Shown: positions 1 through 7,154, counted from the first letter of the stretch. The stretch: 7,736 nucleotides of DNA from Clostridiales bacterium UBA7044 (GCA_002493965.1 DLAP01000010.1:1-7736); one strand, 5' to 3'. Notes: generated by a model not told the origin, from the sequence alone. Numbers and translations: made by a program.

Positions 1-977
1 TCCCACTCAATGGTTCCAATGGGCTTCGGGGTCAGATCCAGAAGGACCCGGTTGATCCCAGCCACCTCATGGGTGATCCGGTCGGTAATGTGGTGCAGCA
101 GGGGATAGGGGATCTCTTCAATGGTAGCCGTCATGGCGTCGGTGGTGTTCACCGCACGGATGATGGCGGGCCAGCCTTCGTAGCGCTTGCCGTCCTTCAC
201 ACCCACGCTCTTCATGTCCGGAACGGCAATAAAGTACTGCCATACCTTGCCGGCCAGGCCGTTCTTGTCAAACTCCTCACGCAAGATTGCGTCGGCCTCC
301 CGCAGAGCGTTCAGACGATCCCGGGTGATGGCACCCAGGCAGCGAACACCCAGACCGGGGCCGGGGAAGGGCTGACGGTAGACCATGCCATGGGGGAGCC
401 CCAGAGCCTCGCCAACCACACGCACTTCATCCTTAAACAGAAGCTTCACAGGCTCCACCAGCTCGAACTTCATGCCCTCGGGCAGGCCGCCTACATTGTG
501 GTGGGCCTTGACGCCGTGGGATTCCAAAATGTCGGGATAAATGGTACCCTGGGCCAGGAAATCAATGCCTTCCAGCTTCTTGGCTTCGTCGTTGAATACC
601 TCGATAAATTCCTTGCCGATGATCTTGCGCTTGGTTTCCGGATCGGAAACACCGGCCAGTTTATCCAGAAAGCGGTCAACCGCGTCCACATAGATCAGGT
701 TGGCGTCCATTTCATCGCGGAACACACGGACTACCTGCTCAGGCTCGCCCTTGCGGAGCAGGCCATGGTTGACATGGACACAGACAAGCTGCTTGCCGAT
801 GGCCTTGATCAGCAGAGCGGCGACCACACTGGAATCCACACCGCCGGACAGGGCCAGCAGAACCTTCTTGTCGCCGACCTGGGCGCGAACCGCGGCGATC
901 TGCTCGTCGATGAACTTCTGAGCCAGCTCCGGGGTGGTAATACGTGCCATGGATTCGGGACGTACATCATTAGACAT
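1..977 (-). CDS. guaA: GMP synthase, ATP-pyrophosphatase subunit only (partial at 3' end)
   Basis: This enzyme makes GMP from XMP, ATP and an amide nitrogen, the last step of guanine nucleotide synthesis, in the cytoplasm. The reading frame gives 325 full codons plus the first two bases of a Glu codon. The protein ends KPIGTIEWE, the usual GuaA C-terminus, so only one base and the stop codon lie outside the window. The PP-loop SGGVDSS is at residues 44-50, the PFPGPGLGVR motif lies in the middle part, and the C-terminal dimerisation domain follows. The start at 977 is well supported by a GGAGGG ribosome site at 986-991, 8 bases away, and by a strong promoter upstream. Oddity: standard bacterial GuaA has about 510 residues with an N-terminal class I glutamine amidotransferase; here that domain is absent and the space upstream is intergenic. 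The protein therefore resembles the archaeal split form (GuaAb). It would need a separate glutaminase subunit or free ammonia. Identity is confident; how it obtains nitrogen is unknown. Confidence 0.95.
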   Translation of the reverse strand, partial: MSNDVRPESMARITTPELAQKFIDEQIAAVRAQVGDKKVLLALSGGVDSSVVAALLIKAIGKQLVCVHVNHGLLRKGEPEQVVRVFRDEMDANLIYVDAVDRFLDKLAGVSDPETKRKIIGKEFIEVFNDEAKKLEGIDFLAQGTIYPDILESHGVKAHHNVGGLPEGMKFELVEPVKLLFKDEVRVVGEALGLPHGMVYRQPFPGPGLGVRCLGAITRDRLNALREADAILREEFDKNGLAGKVWQYFIAVPDMKSVGVKDGKRYEGWPAIIRAVNTTDAMTATIEEIPYPLLHHITDRITHEVAGINRVLLDLTPKPIGTIEW

Positions 978-985
978 TGTGAGTA

Positions 986-991
986 CCCTCC
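986..991 (-). promoter_or_regulatory. Ribosome binding site of guaA
   Basis: The minus strand reads GGAGGG followed by 8 bases and ATG at 977. This near-ideal Shine-Dalgarno site fixes the start. It rules out a longer protein with an N-terminal amidotransferase domain, and it is preferred over the second in-frame ATG at residue 10. Confidence 0.85.
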
Positions 992-1031
992 AATTCAGAA
1001 ATTGAGAATGATCCTTTGCTTGAATGACAAT

Positions 1032-1060
1032 ATTATAATGACTTTTTTTCTCCATTGCAA
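1032..1060 (-). promoter_or_regulatory. Promoter of guaA
   Basis: On the minus strand a -35 box TTGCAA (1055-1060) is followed by a 17-base spacer and a perfect -10 box TATAAT (1032-1037). Transcription would start near 1025, leaving a leader of about 45 bases. That leader is too short for a purine riboswitch, and no aptamer-like core was recognised. It faces away from the pyridoxal kinase promoter 70 bases further on. Confidence 0.8.
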
Positions 1061-1129
1061 GGCCATTTTCATAAGGGAAAGAAATTTGTCGATGTAACAA
1101 TAATCCGTAGAATTTATACAGGTGTTTTG

Positions 1130-1157
1130 TTGCAAAATGGCTGATCTATGATATAAT
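1130..1157 (+). promoter_or_regulatory. Promoter of the pyridoxal kinase gene
   Basis: A -35 box TTGCAA (1130-1135), a 16-base spacer and a -10 box TATAAT (1152-1157) with an extended TG at 1149-1150. The transcript would start near 1164. The ribosome site AGGGG (1169-1173) therefore lies almost at the 5' end of the message, 7 bases before the ATG. The leader is very short, and no regulatory RNA fits in it. Confidence 0.8.
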
Positions 1158-1180
1158 GTGGGCATGAGAGGGGTGAAAAA

Positions 1181-2005
1181 ATGGCCTATAAACGGATCCT
1201 TACCATTCAGGATATTTCCTGCGTGGGGCAGTGCTCCATGACGGTAGCGCTGCCGATCCTGTCTGCCTGTGGGCACGAGACCTGCGTCCTGCCCACGGCG
1301 CTGCTTTCTACCCATACCGGTGGCTTTGGAAAACCGGCCGTGGTGCATTTTGAGGAGTCCATCCCGGGTATCTGCCATCACTGGGAGCAGTGCGGAATTC
1401 GTTTTGACGCGATTTTGGCTGGATATCTTGGGAGCATTTCCGCCATTGAAAAGACGGAGAAGATCATGGATACGCTTTTAGCGCCCGGCGGCTTGAAGAT
1501 CGTGGACCCGGCGATGGGAGACAATGGGAAGCTGTATGCCGGATTTGACGAATCATATGTGGGGAAAATGAGGGAGCTTTGCCGGAAAGCGGATATTATT
1601 TTGCCCAATATCACGGAAGCGGCTTACCTATCCGGGAATTTTTATGAGGAAAAAACGGACCAATGTTATGTTAATAAATTGCTGGACGATCTGGAGGAAT
1701 CCTGTGTAATCCTGACTGGCGCCGGCTCCGCATCAAATATGACGGGCGTGGCGGTAAAAGAGGGTGCGGACCGGTGGTACTATGCGCATGAGCGGATAGG
1801 AAGAAATTACCACGGCACGGGAGATATTTTTGCCGCCTGCTTTACCGGTGCACTTATGAAGGGGCATTCTTTGCGTAATTCTGTTGAGATTTCTGCGGAT
1901 TTCACAAGAAAATCCATAAAAAATACAGAAAAAAGTTCTGACCATTGGTATGGTGTAAAATTTGAAACAGTCCTTCCGGATTTGATGGCCTGGCTGGAAC
2001 TGTAA
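1181..2005 (+). CDS. pdxK: Pyridoxal/pyridoxamine kinase (ribokinase fold)
   Basis: A 274-residue cytoplasmic kinase that uses ATP to phosphorylate the 5'-hydroxyl of vitamin B6 vitamers, salvaging them to pyridoxal phosphate. Visible family marks: the N-terminal strand ILTIQDISCVGQCS (residues 6-19) with the substrate-site Ser, a THTGGF segment (44-49), the kinase motif DPAMGDNGKLY (109-119), LPNITEA (141-147), and the anion-hole/catalytic motif GTGD (212-215) with Asp215 as the expected base. DPxMGDxGxLY and the overall length match pyridoxal kinases better than ThiD-type hydroxymethylpyrimidine kinases, though activity on related pyrimidines cannot be excluded. The start has a good AGGGG ribosome site. 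The gene has its own promoter, diverges from guaA, and is closed by a terminator 17 bases after the stop, so it looks monocistronic. Which vitamer it prefers (PdxK-like or PdxY-like) cannot be told. Confidence 0.88.
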   Translation: MAYKRILTIQDISCVGQCSMTVALPILSACGHETCVLPTALLSTHTGGFGKPAVVHFEESIPGICHHWEQCGIRFDAILAGYLGSISAIEKTEKIMDTLLAPGGLKIVDPAMGDNGKLYAGFDESYVGKMRELCRKADIILPNITEAAYLSGNFYEEKTDQCYVNKLLDDLEESCVILTGAGSASNMTGVAVKEGADRWYYAHERIGRNYHGTGDIFAACFTGALMKGHSLRNSVEISADFTRKSIKNTEKSSDHWYGVKFETVLPDLMAWLEL

Positions 2006-2021
2006 AGATGGACAGCCTCTC

Positions 2022-2052
2022 ATGTTCCGTACTTCGGTACGGAACATTTTTT
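2022..2052 (+). terminator. Intrinsic terminator after the pyridoxal kinase gene
   Basis: A perfect 11-bp stem, ATGTTCCGTAC (2022-2032) against GTACGGAACAT (2037-2047), closed by TTCG in a C(UUCG)G context, which is an exceptionally stable tetraloop. It is followed by six T (2047-2052). It sits 17 bases after the kinase stop and isolates that gene from the deacetylase downstream. Confidence 0.93.
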
Positions 2053-2099
2053 ATGGCCAAAAAGGAAAATATTTCCTGCAAATAAATACAAATTACCTC

Positions 2100-2128
2100 T
2101 TCCATTTTTCGACACTTTTCGATATAAT
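2100..2128 (+). promoter_or_regulatory. Probable promoter of the polysaccharide deacetylase gene
   Basis: A perfect -10 box TATAAT at 2123-2128, 43 bases before the chosen start codon. The -35 region is weak (TTCCAT at 2100-2105 with a 17-base spacer), so the promoter may be low in activity or need an activator. Its position just after the upstream terminator fits a separate transcript. Confidence 0.55.
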
Positions 2129-2171
2129 ATTATGTAAACAGAAAATATGTAAACGAAAGTGCGGGAAAGAC

Positions 2172-3629
2172 ATGGAGAAGAATGAGAAAGGGCTTAGGCC
2201 AAGGCGTACCCTCAGCAGGGCACGGAAGAAAAGACGGGCGATTCTGATTTTTAGCCTCATTGGGATTACGCTGCTCTGGGTGTACGTTTTCGATCTGATG
2301 ATCCGGATGGAGGGAAGCGCCGCCATCGATGTGGAATATGGGGATCGGTATACGGAGCAGGGGGCTTCGGTATGCCTGTCTGGTCGGTATTTCCTGAAAG
2401 ACGGCATCGTGATTCCATTCCTGAAGCCGGTATGCAGCAGTGATTTGAAGGTGGACACCCTTGGGCGGTATACAGTCTCCTATTCCGCATCTCTTCTGGG
2501 AAAAAGGGCGGTTGCCCAGCGGCAGGTATGCGTGATCGATACGGTCAGCCCGAAGATTTCTTTCTCCAGAGACTGGGGCGCCAATCATGTGGATGTGCTG
2601 TATGGAATCACAGCCACGGATAATTACGACGGTGACATTACGGATAAAGTTACTTACACAAGAACCAAAGGGTGGGTGACCTACTTCGTGATGGACTCCT
2701 CCGGCAATCCCACCTACATTTTCCGGGAGATTCCGGCAGATAACGTTCAGCCTCCGGAGATTATCCTGGAAGGAGAGAATCCCTGCGTAGTCACGGTAGG
2801 TTCTCTTTTCGCGGACCCGGGATATTCCGCCAGGGACAGTCAGAACGTGGATCTGACGGAGTATGTGACGGTAGAAGGGGAGGTGGACTGGCTGACCCCC
2901 GGGGAATATACCCTTATTTACACGGTTTCCGATGACTGCGAAAACACTACCAGCGTAACGAGAAATGTGGTCGTGGAGGCGCTGCCCCGCCCGGAGGTGA
3001 AGTGGCCTCAGGAGAAAACCATCTATCTGACATTTGACGACGGTCCCGGCCCGGATACGGAGGCATTGCTGGATCTGCTGGAACGCTATGGCGCAAAAGC
3101 TACCTTCTTTGTGACAGATTCCGGCTATAACAGTGTAATGGGGGAGATTGTCAGACGGGGGCACAGCATTGGCATTCATACCGTGTCCCATAATTACGCC
3201 GAGATCTACGCCAGCCCGGAAAAGTATTTTGAAGATGTTTTCGCCATGCAGGACATTATTTATCAAAACACCGGTGTTATGACAACCTTGCTCCGATTTC
3301 CTGGGGGCAGCTCCAATATGGTCAGCGTGGGAAGCTATCAGGGGATCATGTCGGTACTGACGGAAGCGGTTCAGGACGCGGGTTTTCAGTATTTCGACTG
3401 GAACGTGGACAGCGGTGACGCCTCAGACGCAAAAAAGGCGGAGACGGTAGCCCAAAATGTCATCGACGGCATCGGGCAGAAGCAGGTAGCGCTGGTTTTG
3501 CAGCATGACATTCACAATTACAGTGTGGAAGCGGTAGAGACGATCCTGCAGTGGGGCCTGGAAAACGGCTATGTTTTTCGACCGCTGACGAATTACAGTC
3601 CTGGCTTTCATCACAGCGTAAAAAACTGA
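2172..3629 (+). CDS. Membrane-anchored polysaccharide deacetylase with Ig-like repeats
   Basis: A 485-residue protein expected to sit in the membrane and deacetylate N-acetylated sugars of peptidoglycan or another envelope glycan outside the cell. Order: a short Lys/Arg-rich cytoplasmic head (1-22), one membrane helix (about 23-44, type II, no cleavage site seen), then Ig-like segments at about 50-123, 125-190 and 194-269, and a NodB-type catalytic domain (283-475). The second and third Ig-like segments resemble DUF5011-type folds (ATDNYDGDIT; FADPGYSARD with TPGEYTLIYTVSD). NodB motifs are complete: TFDDGPG (287-293) with Asp289/Asp290, HTVSH (336-340) for metal binding, RFPGG (375-379), DWNVDSGD (409-416) and LVLQHD (441-446) with His445. 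The start at 2172 is chosen because the frame upstream runs through the previous terminator and the promoter; its ribosome site (GGGAAAG) is weak. The exact substrate is not known. A role in lysozyme resistance is possible but inferred. Confidence 0.9.
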   Translation: MEKNEKGLRPRRTLSRARKKRRAILIFSLIGITLLWVYVFDLMIRMEGSAAIDVEYGDRYTEQGASVCLSGRYFLKDGIVIPFLKPVCSSDLKVDTLGRYTVSYSASLLGKRAVAQRQVCVIDTVSPKISFSRDWGANHVDVLYGITATDNYDGDITDKVTYTRTKGWVTYFVMDSSGNPTYIFREIPADNVQPPEIILEGENPCVVTVGSLFADPGYSARDSQNVDLTEYVTVEGEVDWLTPGEYTLIYTVSDDCENTTSVTRNVVVEALPRPEVKWPQEKTIYLTFDDGPGPDTEALLDLLERYGAKATFFVTDSGYNSVMGEIVRRGHSIGIHTVSHNYAEIYASPEKYFEDVFAMQDIIYQNTGVMTTLLRFPGGSSNMVSVGSYQGIMSVLTEAVQDAGFQYFDWNVDSGDASDAKKAETVAQNVIDGIGQKQVALVLQHDIHNYSVEAVETILQWGLENGYVFRPLTNYSPGFHHSVKN

Positions 3630-3651
3630 GTTTGCCCGGAAAAAGAATCCT

Positions 3652-3699
3652 GCCCCAAATCCCGGCTTCTATGGAAGTGGATTTGGGGCTTCCTTTTTT
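3652..3699 (+). terminator. Intrinsic terminator after the deacetylase gene
   Basis: A perfect 11-bp stem, GCCCCAAATCC (3652-3662) with GGATTTGGGGC (3679-3689), a 16-base loop and a T-run at 3694-3699. It starts 22 bases after the deacetylase stop. Its T-run borders the promoter of the ABC ATPase gene. Confidence 0.9.
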
Positions 3700-3717
3700 G
3701 GAAAGATATGTTATAAT
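3690..3717 (+). promoter_or_regulatory. Promoter of the ABC ATPase gene
   Basis: An extended -10 element: TG at 3709-3710, one base, then TATAAT at 3712-3717. The -35 region is poor (TTCCTT at 3690-3695) and overlaps the tail of the preceding terminator. The extended TG may compensate. The leader to the ATG is about 54 bases and has only a weak ribosome site (GGATGG, around 3766-3771). Confidence 0.65.
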
Positions 3718-3777
3718 GATTAAGAAAATATCCGCGGCAGGCTTGAAACCGCGATTGAACGGATTGGATGGATCAAT

Positions 3778-4881
3778 ATGAAAGTTACCCTACAGGAGCT
3801 GACCAAGATTTTCCCCAGCCGGGACAAAAAGTCAGGGAAAGAGGTTCGGGCGGTGGACCACTTCGACCTTGAGATTCCGGACGGGAAGCTCATCGGACTG
3901 CTGGGCCCCTCAGGCTGCGGGAAAAGTACCATGCTGTACATGATCGCCGGACTGCAAAAGCCCACCTCCGGTAAGATTTTTTTCGGTGAGGAGGATGTAA
4001 CATCCCTGTCTGCGGAAAACCGGGGGATTGGTCTGGTATTCCAGAACTACGCGCTCTACCCCCATATGACCGTGGAGCAGAATATTCTGTTCCCCTTGCA
4101 GAATTTGAAGGGGGAGGCGAAGCTGACCAGGGAGGAAATGCAGAGCCGGGTGCTGGAAGCTGCCAAGCTGGTTCAAATTGATGAATTGTTGGCGCGCAAG
4201 CCCAATGAATTGTCTGGCGGCCAGCAGCAGCGGGTGGCCATTGCCCGGGCACTGGTAAAGATGCCCAAGGTCCTGCTGCTGGACGAGCCCCTTTCCAATC
4301 TGGATGCCCGCCTCCGGCTGCAAACCCGGGAGGAGATCCGCCGGATCCAAAAGGAAACCGGCATCACTACTATTTTTGTCACCCATGACCAGGAAGAGGC
4401 CATGAGTATTTGTGACCAGATCGTGGTGATGAAGGAAGGCGTGCTCCAGCAGACGGGGAAGCCCCAGGAAATCTACGATGATCCGAAGAACCTGTTTGTT
4501 GCGAAATTCCTGGGGACACCGCCCATCAACGTGTTTGCCGGCAGGGTAGAGCAGGGAAAGGTTTTGATTGGTGAGGAAGCGGTTCTGGATGTGGACGGGG
4601 TAGAGGACCAGGAGGTCACTATAGGCATCCGACCCGAAGGCTTTGAACTGGATGAGCAGGGCAGCTTTACCTGTGATCTTCGCAATGTGGAGGTCATGGG
4701 CCGGGATGTCAGCGTGGTTTCCTCCCATCCGGCAGCAGCGGCGCCTCTGATTCGCAGCATCATTGACGCGGACAATCGGGTGGATGCCTCCAAGGGAAAG
4801 GTAAAATTCCGGATAAAGCCCCATAAGCTGTATCTGTTCCACAAGGAGACAGAAGAGAGAATCCCTTTTCAGGTAAAGTAA
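3778..4881 (+). CDS. Sugar ABC importer ATP-binding protein (MalK/UgpC/MsmX type)
   Basis: A 367-residue ATPase that would power a carbohydrate ABC importer from the inner face of the membrane. Motifs are intact: Walker A GPSGCGKST (43-51), Q-loop Gln89 in FQNYALYPHMTV, signature LSGGQ (145-149), Walker B VLLLDE (165-170) with catalytic Glu170, D-loop SNLD (173-176) and switch His203 in VTHDQEEAM. Residues from about 235 to the end form the regulatory TOBE/OB region typical of this subfamily (VAKFLGTPPINVF, IGIRPE). No permease or solute-binding gene lies beside it, and it has its own promoter and terminator. That is typical of shared ATPases such as MsmX that serve several sugar importers; this reading is inferred. 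The converging neighbour is the glycogen branching enzyme, which agrees with a carbohydrate theme. Substrates could be oligosaccharides or glycerol-3-phosphate. Confidence 0.92.
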   Translation: MKVTLQELTKIFPSRDKKSGKEVRAVDHFDLEIPDGKLIGLLGPSGCGKSTMLYMIAGLQKPTSGKIFFGEEDVTSLSAENRGIGLVFQNYALYPHMTVEQNILFPLQNLKGEAKLTREEMQSRVLEAAKLVQIDELLARKPNELSGGQQQRVAIARALVKMPKVLLLDEPLSNLDARLRLQTREEIRRIQKETGITTIFVTHDQEEAMSICDQIVVMKEGVLQQTGKPQEIYDDPKNLFVAKFLGTPPINVFAGRVEQGKVLIGEEAVLDVDGVEDQEVTIGIRPEGFELDEQGSFTCDLRNVEVMGRDVSVVSSHPAAAAPLIRSIIDADNRVDASKGKVKFRIKPHKLYLFHKETEERIPFQVK

Positions 4882-4887
4882 AAGATG

Positions 4888-4922
4888 AAAACACCCTCCG
4901 CAAATTTGGCGGAGGGTGTTTT
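4888..4922. terminator. Bidirectional terminator between ABC ATPase and branching enzyme genes
   Basis: A 14-bp perfect inverted repeat, AAAACACCCTCCGC (4888-4901) and GCGGAGGGTGTTTT (4909-4922), with a 7-base loop. The A-tract on one side and T-tract on the other give a U-rich tail in both directions. It fills the 47-base gap between the two converging stop codons, so one structure can end both transcripts. The U-run of four is short. Confidence 0.9.
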
Positions 4923-4928
4923 GGGTGC

Positions 4929-7142
4929 TCAGGCCTCGGACACCGCTTTCTTTGTACGCTTGCGGGGAGCGGGTTTCTTCTCGGACTCTACAGCCTCTTC
5001 TGTTTTGGATGTTGAGGTGGTCTCCGATGCGGCAGGCTTCTTTGCGGCGCCGGACTTCCTTCTGCTGCTGGAAGCGGGCTTTTTCACAGGGGTTTCAGCG
5101 GCGGCATCTGAAATGCCTTTTGTTTCGGATGCAACAGGCTCTTTAATGGGCTTTGGCGGCAGAATCACCTTTTCCTTCAAAACAAAGCAGGTACGGGCAG
5201 GAATATAAAGCTCAATATAGTGCTTGCCGTCAAAGACCTTAGTGGAATAGGTCTGATGCTTTACATTTTCAAAGCCGCCGTATCTGGCATCGTCACTGGA
5301 CAATACTACGGTATACTCGCCGGGCTGGTGGACGGGGATCAGCACGTTATTCAGGGAATGCTCAAAGTGGAAATTGAAGACGAACAGCAGGCCGTTCCGG
5401 TAGAAGGCACAGGTCTGCTCGGGGGCCTTCATCAGGAGCATATCCGCCATGCGCTGACGGAAAATATGGTTTTCCTTGGTGAGCTTCACCATGTCCTCGT
5501 CGAAGTCACCCAGCCACTGGTACTTTAAGAGGCCGTTTTCCTTCAGGCTCCACTGACGGCGGCAATAGTGGAAGCTCCAGCCGTTACCCTCCCGGGGGAA
5601 GTCAATCCATTCGGGATGGCCGAACTCATTGCCCATGAAATTGAGATAGCCTTCGCCGCCACCTGCCAGAGTGAACAGGCGAATGATCTTATGCAGAGCG
5701 ATGGCACGGTCAATGACAGGGTTGTGGCAGTCCTTATTCATGTCGGTGTACATATTGGCGCCGGCCAGACGGAAGATCATGGTCTGGTCGCCAACCAATG
5801 CCTGGTCGTGGGATTCTACATAGGCGATGGTATTCTCGCCGGGGCGGCGCAGACACATATCGCCCCACATCTTGTTGATGTCCCAGAACTGATCCTGGCC
5901 CTTGACGGCCTTGATCCACATATCGGGAAGGCCCATACCAAGACGGAAGTCGAAGCCGATACCGCCGTCCTCGATGGGCAGGCACATGCCGGGCATGCCG
6001 GACATATCCTCAGCAATGGTCAGAGCCTTGGGGTTCACCTGACGGATCAGTTCGTTGGCAAGCTGAAGGTAGGTGACGGCCTCTGTGTGGGTGTTATAGG
6101 AGAAATACTTATCGTTGCTGTTAAAATCCGTGCCCAGGCCATGGTCATGGTAGAGCATGGAGGTGACACCGTCAAACCGGAAGCCATCGAAATGGTATTC
6201 CGTCATCCAGAACTTCAGATTGCTCAGGAGGAAATGCAGCACGCCGGTCTTGCCGTAGTCGAAGCACTTGGTCCCCCAGGCGGGATGGTCCCCCTTGGGG
6301 CCGTCGTGGAAGAACTGCCAGGTAGTGCCGTCGAACATATTGATACCCTCGGCGGTGTTCTTCACGGCGTGAGAGTGGACTACGTCCAGAAGCACCCGGA
6401 TGCCCATTGCATGGGCTTTATTCACAAGATATTTTAAGTCTTCCGGCTTTCCGAACCAGGAGGAAGCGGCAAAGAAATTGGACACCTGATAACCGAAGGA
6501 ACCATAATAGGGATGTTCCATGATCGCCATAAGCTGGATGGTATTGTAGCCCGCCTGCTTGACACGGGGCAGAACCTTGTCGGCAAACTCCCGATAGGTG
6601 CCGACCTTGCCCTCTTCCTGGGCCATGCCCACATGGGCTTCATAGATATAGACATCTTCCTCGGCCTGAAAATCCTGGTCCGTCCAGGGGAAGACCTTCC
6701 GATCGTCTACGATTTCGCAGGCAAAGGTCACAGTTTTGGGGTCCTGGACTACCCGACGGGCGTAGAGGGGAATGTGCTCGGTGCGGGTCATGTTGGCATC
6801 CACTACGGTCTTGACCTTGCAGCCCTCCCAAAGAGCGTCGTCACCTTCCAGATAAATCTCCCAGTTGCCGTTTCCAATGTTCTTCAGGGGATGGCTTGTT
6901 TGGTTCCAGGAGTTAAAATCGCCTTCCAGATAAAGCTGGTAGGCGCTGGGTGCCCATTCCCGGTAGTACCAGCCTCCGTCCACATGATGAAAGCCAAAGT
7001 AATGGTGGGCGTTGGCAAACTCGTTGAGGACCTGATTTTCCCCCAGAAGCCGCTGCTTTGTGGCATGGTAGAGGAACATACGCAGATCAATATCCCCGGC
7101 AAAGGGCATGAGCTGAGGATTCAGTTCTAAAAGTCGATACAT
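4929..7142 (-). CDS. glgB: 1,4-alpha-glucan branching enzyme, eukaryotic-type (GH13_8), with Lys/Ala-rich tail
   Basis: A 737-residue cytoplasmic enzyme that cuts alpha-1,4 glucan chains and rejoins them through alpha-1,6 bonds, making glycogen branches. Domains: an N-terminal carbohydrate-binding CBM48-like region (about 50-145), the GH13 barrel (about 150-560) and an all-beta C-terminal domain (about 570-660). Catalytic marks: DVVHSH (253-258), nucleophile Asp324 in FRFDGV, acid/base Glu378 in IAEDMSG, and Asp446 in VESHDQ. The stretches FDGVTSMLYHDHG and LNFMGNEFGHPEWIDFPR match eukaryotic GBE1-type enzymes, not the usual bacterial GlgB. Residues 663-737 form an extra tail rich in Lys, Ala, Pro, Ser and Glu, probably disordered. 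The start at 7142 is chosen over an in-frame TTG at 7175 because GGAAAGGTGAT lies just upstream of the ATG. The gene has its own strong promoter. No other glycogen gene (glgA, glgC, glgP) is in view. Confidence 0.95.
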   Translation of the reverse strand: MYRLLELNPQLMPFAGDIDLRMFLYHATKQRLLGENQVLNEFANAHHYFGFHHVDGGWYYREWAPSAYQLYLEGDFNSWNQTSHPLKNIGNGNWEIYLEGDDALWEGCKVKTVVDANMTRTEHIPLYARRVVQDPKTVTFACEIVDDRKVFPWTDQDFQAEEDVYIYEAHVGMAQEEGKVGTYREFADKVLPRVKQAGYNTIQLMAIMEHPYYGSFGYQVSNFFAASSWFGKPEDLKYLVNKAHAMGIRVLLDVVHSHAVKNTAEGINMFDGTTWQFFHDGPKGDHPAWGTKCFDYGKTGVLHFLLSNLKFWMTEYHFDGFRFDGVTSMLYHDHGLGTDFNSNDKYFSYNTHTEAVTYLQLANELIRQVNPKALTIAEDMSGMPGMCLPIEDGGIGFDFRLGMGLPDMWIKAVKGQDQFWDINKMWGDMCLRRPGENTIAYVESHDQALVGDQTMIFRLAGANMYTDMNKDCHNPVIDRAIALHKIIRLFTLAGGGEGYLNFMGNEFGHPEWIDFPREGNGWSFHYCRRQWSLKENGLLKYQWLGDFDEDMVKLTKENHIFRQRMADMLLMKAPEQTCAFYRNGLLFVFNFHFEHSLNNVLIPVHQPGEYTVVLSSDDARYGGFENVKHQTYSTKVFDGKHYIELYIPARTCFVLKEKVILPPKPIKEPVASETKGISDAAAETPVKKPASSSRRKSGAAKKPAASETTSTSKTEEAVESEKKPAPRKRTKKAVSEA

Positions 7143-7145
7143 GTT

Positions 7146-7154
7146 ATCACCTTT
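7146..7154 (-). promoter_or_regulatory. Ribosome binding site that fixes the branching enzyme start
   Basis: The minus strand carries AAAGGTGAT, a close match to the 16S rRNA tail complement. AAGGTG ends 5 bases before the ATG at 7142. The in-frame TTG at 7175 lies upstream of this site and has no ribosome site of its own. Confidence 0.82.

Noticed and set aside
978..1031. Purine riboswitch in the guaA leader
   Set aside because: The predicted leader is only about 45 bases and shows no aptamer-like three-helix core.
69..1097. 342-codon open frame on the plus strand opposite guaA
   Set aside because: It lies fully antisense to a clear GMP synthase, extends through that gene's promoter, and its translation has no recognisable domain. 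It is a frame shadow of the codon bias.
2022..2171. N-terminal extension of the deacetylase starting at the ATG in the terminator hairpin
   Set aside because: That start lies inside the terminator stem and upstream of the TATAAT box. The extra 50 residues look like translated intergenic DNA; the Lys/Arg-rich head and membrane helix follow the ATG at 2172.
2130..3266. 378-codon open frame on the minus strand opposite the deacetylase
   Set aside because: The opposite strand encodes an intact NodB-family protein with all motifs. The antisense frame has no ribosome site or domain and is a shadow.
5568..6437. 289-codon open frame on the plus strand opposite the branching enzyme
   Set aside because: It is antisense to the conserved GH13 catalytic core. 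Its translation is a composition shadow without family features.
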